The notes under the pieces: generated by a model
What the model was told of the DNA's origin: nothing
Databases searched by the model: none
What the model saw: the letters and a program-made list of their open reading frames with translations, nothing else
Shown here: positions 58,674 to 64,000 of the stretch, piece by piece
Numbering within the stretch: position 1 is the first letter of the stretch
Layout: every line of letters begins with the position of its first letter
Source of the DNA: Kitasatospora humi
GTDB taxonomy: Bacteria; Actinomycetota; Actinomycetes; Streptomycetales; Streptomycetaceae
Length of the DNA: 64,000 bases
Assembly (NCBI RefSeq): GCF_020907985.1
Contig: NZ_JAJJPA010000027.1
Span: 1 to 64,000, forward strand
Reading direction: 5' to 3'
Made by a program: the position numbers and the translations under genes

Positions 58674-59513
58674 CTAGCGCTGCCCGCGCAGCTCCGCGAG
58701 CACGGCGTCGGTGAAGGCCGGCCACACCTCGGCCGCCCACGGGCCGAAGTCGCGGTCGGCGAGGGCCACGCAGGCCACGCCCGCCACCGGGTCGACCCAG
58801 AGGAAGGTGCCGGACTGGCCGAAGTGCCCGAACGTGGCGGGGGAGCTGCCGGCGCCCGTCCAGTGCGGGGACTTGCCGTCGCGGATCTCGAAGCCGAGAC
58901 CCCAGTCGTTGGGCCGCTGGTGGCCGAAGCCCGGCAGCACCCCGCTCAGGCCGGGGAAGGACACCTCAAGGGTGGCGGCGGCCACCGTGGAGGGGTGCAG
59001 CAGCTGCGGGGCCTGCAACTCGGCGGCGAAGGCGGCCAGATCGGCGGCCGTGGAGACGCCGCCGGCGCCGGCCGGGCTGCGGTGCGCCGGGTCGATCGCG
59101 GTGTCCGCCATGCCCAGCGGCTGGAACACCGCCTCGGCGGCGTAGCGCTCGAACGGGATGCCGGACGCCTTGGTGATGGTGTCGGCGAGGACGTCGAAGC
59201 CGGCGTTGGAGTAGAGGCGGCGGGTCCCCGGGGCGGCCATCGCCCGGCGCTCGTCGAAGGCGAGGCCCGAGGTGTGGGCCAGCAGGTGGCGGACGGTCGA
59301 GCCGTCCGGGCCGGCCGGGTCGTCCAGTTCGAAGACGCCCTCCTCGACGGCGACCAGCGCCGCGTAGGCGGTCAGGGGCTTGGTCACGGAGGCCAGTTGG
59401 AAGCGGTGCCGCTGCGGGCCGTGCGCCCCCAGCAGCGCGCCGTCCGCGCCCCGCACCACTGCCACCGCAGCCGTCTCGACCGGCCAGTCTTCGATCATCC
59501 GCACGCTCTGCAT
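58674..59513 (-). CDS. Serine hydrolase, beta-lactamase/class C family
   Basis: 279 residues without signal peptide, so cytoplasmic esterase or peptidase rather than a secreted beta-lactamase. The SxxK nucleophile motif is SVTK in LASVTKPLTAYA, the Tyr-x-Asn motif is LYSNAGFD, and the KTG-like third element is HFGQSGT. HLLAHTSGL is typical of the family. The ATG at 59511-59513 is used; an ATG five codons in is possible. It is divergent from the MerR gene whose promoter lies 45-75 bp away. Confidence 0.88.
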   Translation of the reverse strand: MQSVRMIEDWPVETAAVAVVRGADGALLGAHGPQRHRFQLASVTKPLTAYAALVAVEEGVFELDDPAGPDGSTVRHLLAHTSGLAFDERRAMAAPGTRRLYSNAGFDVLADTITKASGIPFERYAAEAVFQPLGMADTAIDPAHRSPAGAGGVSTAADLAAFAAELQAPQLLHPSTVAAATLEVSFPGLSGVLPGFGHQRPNDWGLGFEIRDGKSPHWTGAGSSPATFGHFGQSGTFLWVDPVAGVACVALADRDFGPWAAEVWPAFTDAVLAELRGQR

Positions 59514-59555
59514 GACCTGCACTGTAATGCGAAGGAGGGATTTCCCGGATTGCGC

Positions 59556-59586
59556 TTGCTTCGAGTGCACTCCAACTCGCTAGCGT
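59556..59586 (+). promoter_or_regulatory. MerR-type promoter (19-bp spacer)
   Basis: -35 TTGCTT (59556-59561), 19-bp spacer, -10 TAGCGT (59581-59586). The spacer holds the palindrome GAGTGCACTC (59563-59572). An over-long spacer with a central palindrome is the hallmark of promoters activated by MerR-family proteins. Drives merR and the aldo/keto reductase gene; the leader is about 35 nt. Confidence 0.8.
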
Positions 59587-59625
59587 CAAGGACGTCAACA
59601 CCGCACGGACCAGGGGAAGTGACCG

Positions 59626-60203
59626 ATGAGCGCGGAACTCCTGGCGGCGCTCGACCACGCCGAGCGAGCGCCGCTGCACAGCATCAGCGAGGTCGCCGAG
59701 CTGACCGGGCTCACCGCCCACACGCTGCGCTGGTACGAGCGGATCGGCCTGCTCGATCCGGTGGACCGCACGCACGCCGGCCGCCGCCGCTACAGCGACG
59801 CCGACCTGGCCCGCCTGGAGTTCCTCGGCAGGCTGCGGCTGACCGGCATGTCGGTGGCGGACATGGTCCGCTACATCGAAATGGTCCGTGAGGGCCCCGG
59901 GACCATGGACGCGCGGCGCGACCTGCTGATCGAGCACCGCGCCGAGGTCCGGGAGCGGATAGCCGACCTGCACGCCAGCCTCGCGGTGCTGGACTGGAAG
60001 ATCGACTTTTACGGCGCGCACCTGACCGCGAGCGACGCGCCGACGAACGACGACGCACCCGAGAACTGCGACGCACACCAGGACGGCAGCAGTAGCGCGC
60101 ACGAAGGCGGCTACACGCACAACAGCGGCAACACGAACGACAGCGGCAACACGAACGACAGCGACTACGCGAACAACAGCAACTCCGGGAAGGCAGTTAG
60201 CGC

Positions 60204-60207
<4 letters not shown>
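59626..60207 (+). CDS. MerR-family regulator (AdhR-like)
   Basis: 193 residues. The MerR helix-turn-helix HSISEVAELTGLTAHTLRWYERIGLL and wing THAGRRRYSDADL are at about 18-65. The coiled-coil dimerisation helix follows (about 85-135, including RRDLLIEHRAEVRERIADL). No effector cysteines near the dimer helix, so it is not a classic metal sensor; homologues respond to aldehydes or thiol stress. The last 45 residues (DAPTNDDAPE onward) are a disordered Asn/Ser/Asp/Gly-rich tail partly coded by an 18-bp tandem repeat (60127-60162). Its stop overlaps the next start (ATGA). Confidence 0.93.
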
Positions 60208-61217
<1,010 letters not shown>

Positions 61218-61236
61218 CGCCGGTTCACGCGCGGGC

Positions 61237-62409
61237 TCAGCTGTACTTGACGTCCTGGTAGTCGCCCAGCGCGATGGCGGCGAAGTTGTAGAGGCTGTCG
61301 GTGCCCGGGTCGAAGTAGCCGGCGTGGCCGACGGCGCCGGCGGAGGAGATGCGCTCGGCGCCGAAGTCCGGGCTGGTCGGATCGGCACCGTGGCCGAGGC
61401 CGCCGACCTCCAGGTAGGGGACGTTGCCGATCCAGTCCGCCGGGTTGCGGGTGGCCCAGACCTGGACGCCGGTGCCGAGCTGGGCGGCGTTGTCCACGTT
61501 CATGCCCGGGCTGCCGAGGATCATCATGTCGGTGGTCGCGCCGCGCAGCTTGGGCGCCGCCTCACCGCAGACCACGCTGCCGTAGGAGTGGCAGATCAGC
61601 GACGGCGGGGCGGCCGGAGCGGTGGTCTGGTGCAGTCCGTCGAGGAAGCGCAGCAGCCGCGGCGCGGCGGCGTCGGCCAGCCGGGAGGTCACGGCGTCCG
61701 GGCCCAGTCCGAACGGGCTGACATAGTCCGTCCAGGCGATCACCGCGGTCGGGGTGCCGGGGGAGAGCCGCTGCTCCTCGGCCTGCACGGCGCGGGCCAT
61801 GCCGGCGGTGCTCTGCAGCGGGCGGTCCTGGGGATCGTGGTGGCCGAGGTCACTGTCGGAGCCCGGTACCACCACGGAGATCCGCTTGGCGGCGGCGAGG
61901 TCGCCGAAGACCTCGGTGACCAGGCCCCGGCCGCGCGGGTCGAAGGCCAGGATCTGGCGGCCCGGCGCGAGCAGCGGGCGGGTGTCGTTGGCCCGGGTGA
62001 CCGCCTGCGCACGCTGGTCGGCGTGCAGCTTCTTGTCGGTGCTCGCGGCCACGGCGCGGTCCAGCTCGTTCTGCACCGCGATGTGGTTGGCCTGGTAGCG
62101 CAGCTGGAGCGGGGCGCCGTCCAGGTTGCCGACCACCAGGGGGTAGGTCTGCGCGAGCTGCTGCTGCTGGGCGGGGGTGAGGGAGGCGAAGAAGGCGGCC
62201 ACGCCGGCGGCGTCCGCACCGGCCGGATCGGGCAGGGCGCGACCCAGTGAGTGGTCCTGCACCCAGGCGGCGGCGCCGGCCGGCGGAGTGGTGATCGCCA
62301 CCTGCTCGTTGGAGCGGGTCGCCTGGGCCGCCGCGTTGCCGGCGTCCGCCAGCACCGCGCAGGCCGCGAAAGCGCCGATCATCACGCGCTTCAGCCGGCG
62401 GCGCTGCAT
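61237..62409 (-). CDS. Secreted DUF1023 alpha/beta hydrolase
   Basis: 390 residues with an export signal (about 1-28; RRRLKRVMIGAFAACAVLADAG). The alpha/beta hydrolase domain is DUF1023: ISVVVPGSDSDLG, AVIAWTDYVSP, nucleophile Ser in the elbow ICHSYGSVVCGEAA, MILGSPGM. The region 60-140 is helical (LTPAQQQQLAQTYPLVVGNLDG). Similar proteins are common in actinomycetes; natural substrate unknown. It converges on the aldo/keto reductase with 19 nt between stops. Confidence 0.9.
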   Translation of the reverse strand: MQRRRLKRVMIGAFAACAVLADAGNAAAQATRSNEQVAITTPPAGAAAWVQDHSLGRALPDPAGADAAGVAAFFASLTPAQQQQLAQTYPLVVGNLDGAPLQLRYQANHIAVQNELDRAVAASTDKKLHADQRAQAVTRANDTRPLLAPGRQILAFDPRGRGLVTEVFGDLAAAKRISVVVPGSDSDLGHHDPQDRPLQSTAGMARAVQAEEQRLSPGTPTAVIAWTDYVSPFGLGPDAVTSRLADAAAPRLLRFLDGLHQTTAPAAPPSLICHSYGSVVCGEAAPKLRGATTDMMILGSPGMNVDNAAQLGTGVQVWATRNPADWIGNVPYLEVGGLGHGADPTSPDFGAERISSAGAVGHAGYFDPGTDSLYNFAAIALGDYQDVKYS

Positions 62410-62519
62410 CGCCTCAACTCCTGGTGGTACGACGGCTGGTCGGGGACCGCCGCGCGGGGCACGACTGGGTACAAGCGGCCAGCGTAACGGGCGATGGAGC
62501 CCAGTCGAACTGTGGGTTG

Positions 62520-62612
62520 GATCACAGTGAAGCCGGCCAGGTGTGTCGCAGGTGACACGTGGAAGTCACAGAGTAGCGGAGTCACTCGACGCAGTGTCAG
62601 TCACCTGGTGAC
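62520..62612. promoter_or_regulatory. Cluster of GTGAC/GTCAC palindromes
   Basis: Between the TetR gene and the DUF1023 gene: TCACAGTGA (about 62522-62530), GTGTC-N6-GACAC (62543-62558), further GTCAC half-sites and the perfect palindrome GTCACC-T-GGTGAC (62600-62612). Several sites sharing GTGAC cores within 90 bp upstream of the hydrolase start suggest a multi-site operator, possibly for the adjacent TetR protein. Confidence 0.5.
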
Positions 62613-62624
62613 GCAGGGTCAGGG

Positions 62625-63314
62625 TCAGTGGCCGGTGTCGGACGACCAGTGGCCGGCGACCAGCGCCGGGCCCAGGTGGTCCAGCTGCGCCTCGATCACC
62701 GCGATCATGCCCTCCGGGCCCTCCTCGCGCTGCCGGTCGCCGGCGGTGGACCAGGCCAGGTGCGCGGTGCGGACCGCCGCGCCGAAGACGGCGGCGAGCA
62801 GCCGGGGGCGCGGGTCCTGAACGGCGTCCACGCCCTGCCGGGCGGCCAGGATCGCGGCGACCCGCTGCTCCTGCTCGGCGGAGCGGCGCAGCTGGGCGGC
62901 GAGCAGGCTGGGCGTCGACTCGATCAGCCGGAGCAGTTCCAGGGCGGCCCCGACGCCCCGGGAGCCCTGCTGGTAGTCCTCGGTGCTGAGGTCGCGCCAC
63001 GCCGCGCAGACCGCGATCCGCAGTGCGAGCAGCGGCGGCTCCTCGGGCGGACGGTCGGCGAGGCGTTCGATGAAGTACTCCTCCGCGTCGGCCAGGATGG
63101 CGAGCGCGGCCTCCTCCTTGTTGGCGAAGTAGCGGAAGAAGGTCCGCTGCGAGACGTCGACCGCCGCGGCGATCTCGTCCACCGTGGTGCGCGCGTAGCC
63201 CTGGCTGAGGAACAGCCGGTGTGCGGCGTCCACCAGGGCGTCCCGGGTGCGCTGCTTCTTGCGCTCACGCAGGCCGGGTGCCGCAGCCGGCGCAGCTGTC
63301 GAGGTCGAGCCCAT
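62625..63314 (-). CDS. TetR-family regulator
   Basis: 229 residues. The helix-turn-helix is RTRDALVDAAHRLFLSQGYARTTVDEIAAAVDVSQRTFFRYFANKEE, positioned at about 20-70. A C-terminal ligand domain follows. The ATG at 63312-63314 is used. It is upstream of the DUF1023 hydrolase on the same strand with a 215-bp gap full of palindromes, so it may control that gene and itself. Confidence 0.93.
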   Translation of the reverse strand: MGSTSTAAPAAAPGLRERKKQRTRDALVDAAHRLFLSQGYARTTVDEIAAAVDVSQRTFFRYFANKEEAALAILADAEEYFIERLADRPPEEPPLLALRIAVCAAWRDLSTEDYQQGSRGVGAALELLRLIESTPSLLAAQLRRSAEQEQRVAAILAARQGVDAVQDPRPRLLAAVFGAAVRTAHLAWSTAGDRQREEGPEGMIAVIEAQLDHLGPALVAGHWSSDTGH

Positions 63315-63492
63315 GCCCTCACGATATCGCCTCCGGCCCCACCCCCTGAAGGTTCGCTGTCAGCCACTGTCATAATTTTCCCCGGTGGCGCCCGCAGGCC
63401 TACGCGCTCGTGGGGACGGGCAGGACCGGGCGCCACCACCGGAAGCGGCGGCACCGACCCGAGATCAGCGGGCGGTCGCGGACCGAACGGCC

Positions 63493-63529
63493 GAGGGCCG
63501 GCCCCCCGGAAGACGGGGAGCCGGCCCTC
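63493..63529. terminator. Terminator of aceE
   Basis: GAGGGCCGGC (63493-63502) and GCCGGCCCTC (63520-63529) form a perfect 10-bp stem with a 17-nt loop, 23-59 nt after the aceE stop on the minus strand; no T-run. Confidence 0.7.
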
Positions 63530-63551
63530 AGGCGTCAGGGGGCGGCGCGGA

Positions 63552-64000
63552 TCAGGCGTCGCCGCCGGCCTCGCCCGGGTGAGCGGCGGCGACGTCGAGC
63601 AGCTGGTAGCGGTCGATCGCCTCCTTCAGCGCGGAGCGTTCGATCTTGCCCTGCTTGGCGAGCTCGGTGAGCACGCCAAGGACCACCGACTGCGCGTCGA
63701 TGTGGAAGAACCGGCGGGCCGCACCGCGGGTGTCGGCGAAGCCGAAACCGTCGGCGCCCAGCGACTGGTAGTCGCCCGGCACCCAGCGGGCGATCTGGTC
63801 CGGCACGGCGCGCATCCAGTCGGAGACCGCCACGAACGGGCCCTCGGCGCCCTGCAGCTTCTGGGTGACGTACGGCACCCGCTGCGGCTCCTCCGGGTGG
63901 AGCAGGTTGAACTCCTCGGTGGCGACCGCGTCGCGGCGCAGCTCGTTCCAGGAGGTGGCCGACCAGACGTCCGCCTTGACGTTCCACTCCTCGGCGAGGA
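63552..64000 (-). CDS. aceE: Pyruvate dehydrogenase E1 component, C-terminal part
   Basis: The 3' end of a gene running off the right edge; 149 codons are seen. The product is the homodimeric-type E1 that decarboxylates pyruvate with thiamine diphosphate. Visible parts are VWSATSWNELRRDAV, FVAVSDWMRAVPDQIARWV, SLGADGFGFADTRGAARRFF and IDAQSVVLGVLTELA, the standard C-terminal domain. The tail ends GEAGGDA. A GC-rich hairpin follows the stop. Confidence 0.95.
   Translation of the reverse strand, partial: LAEEWNVKADVWSATSWNELRRDAVATEEFNLLHPEEPQRVPYVTQKLQGAEGPFVAVSDWMRAVPDQIARWVPGDYQSLGADGFGFADTRGAARRFFHIDAQSVVLGVLTELAKQGKIERSALKEAIDRYQLLDVAAAHPGEAGGDA

Overview
The window is high-GC DNA with strongly third-position-GC-biased genes, GTG and TTG starts, and a gene set typical of Streptomycetaceae: a fasR-fabD-fabH-acpP-fabF cluster next to a DUF3145 gene, dgt-dnaG-sigma factor, ppdK, PAC2, SGNH esterases, an RNase Sa-type secreted ribonuclease and an M9 collagenase. 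A Streptomyces or Kitasatospora chromosome is the best guess; the genus is an inference. I support about 57 protein genes, one broken gene, three tRNAs, and a set of operators, promoters, terminators and short repeat arrays. I saw no insertion sequence, prophage, CRISPR array or rRNA.

Region by region. 0-8 kb: divergent MFS exporter and LysR regulator, two small hypothetical genes, a histidine kinase/response regulator/DUF4097 operon behind a clear inverted repeat, and a tRNA-dihydrouridine synthase. 8-16.3 kb: ppdK, followed by strong hairpins and a 34-bp tandem repeat; an RNase Sa-like ribonuclease; an AbiEi/DUF559-like protein; a GNAT enzyme; PAC2; and a lipid-anchored SGNH hydrolase. 16.3-22.1 kb: AraC regulator, ECF sigma factor and membrane partner in one minus-strand run, a fosmidomycin-resistance-type MFS, a convergent overlapping MFS, and an ArsR regulator with twin operators. 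22.2-29.9 kb: dgt, dnaG, a primary-type sigma factor, glutamate decarboxylase, an FGGY kinase and a YtxH-like protein. 30-32.4 kb: two tRNA-Asn genes, two paralogous secreted serine proteases and a CAT-anticodon tRNA.

32.5-42 kb: a small secreted protein, an LCP-family wall enzyme, a SEDS (FtsW/RodA) protein with a collagen-like tail, an ArsR/MgtA-type ATPase pair, and a MarR/oxidoreductase pair with a clear operator. 42-48 kb: DUF3145 and the FAS II cluster under FasR. 48-54.6 kb: pirin, PhyH dioxygenase, an ARMT1-like protein with an XRE regulator, methionine aminopeptidase, two HAD hydrolases and a LysR regulator. 54.7-64 kb: a frameshifted collagenase, a secreted SGNH esterase, a serine hydrolase, a MerR/aldo-keto reductase pair with a MerR-type promoter, a DUF1023 hydrolase, a TetR regulator, and the 3' end of aceE at the right edge.

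Working together: the FAS II genes supply malonyl-ACP, the initiating condensation, the carrier and the elongating condensation, while aceE and ppdK sit at the pyruvate/acetyl-CoA/PEP node. dgt, dnaG and the sigma factor are housekeeping. The accessory stretches are mostly regulator-plus-target pairs, and many have recognisable operator palindromes. I did not find a clearly new multi-gene system. The most unusual items are the collagen-like SEDS tail, the single-base break in the collagenase, the twin ArsR operator, the AraC-sigma-membrane-partner run, and the RNase Sa gene beside an AbiEi/nuclease-like protein.
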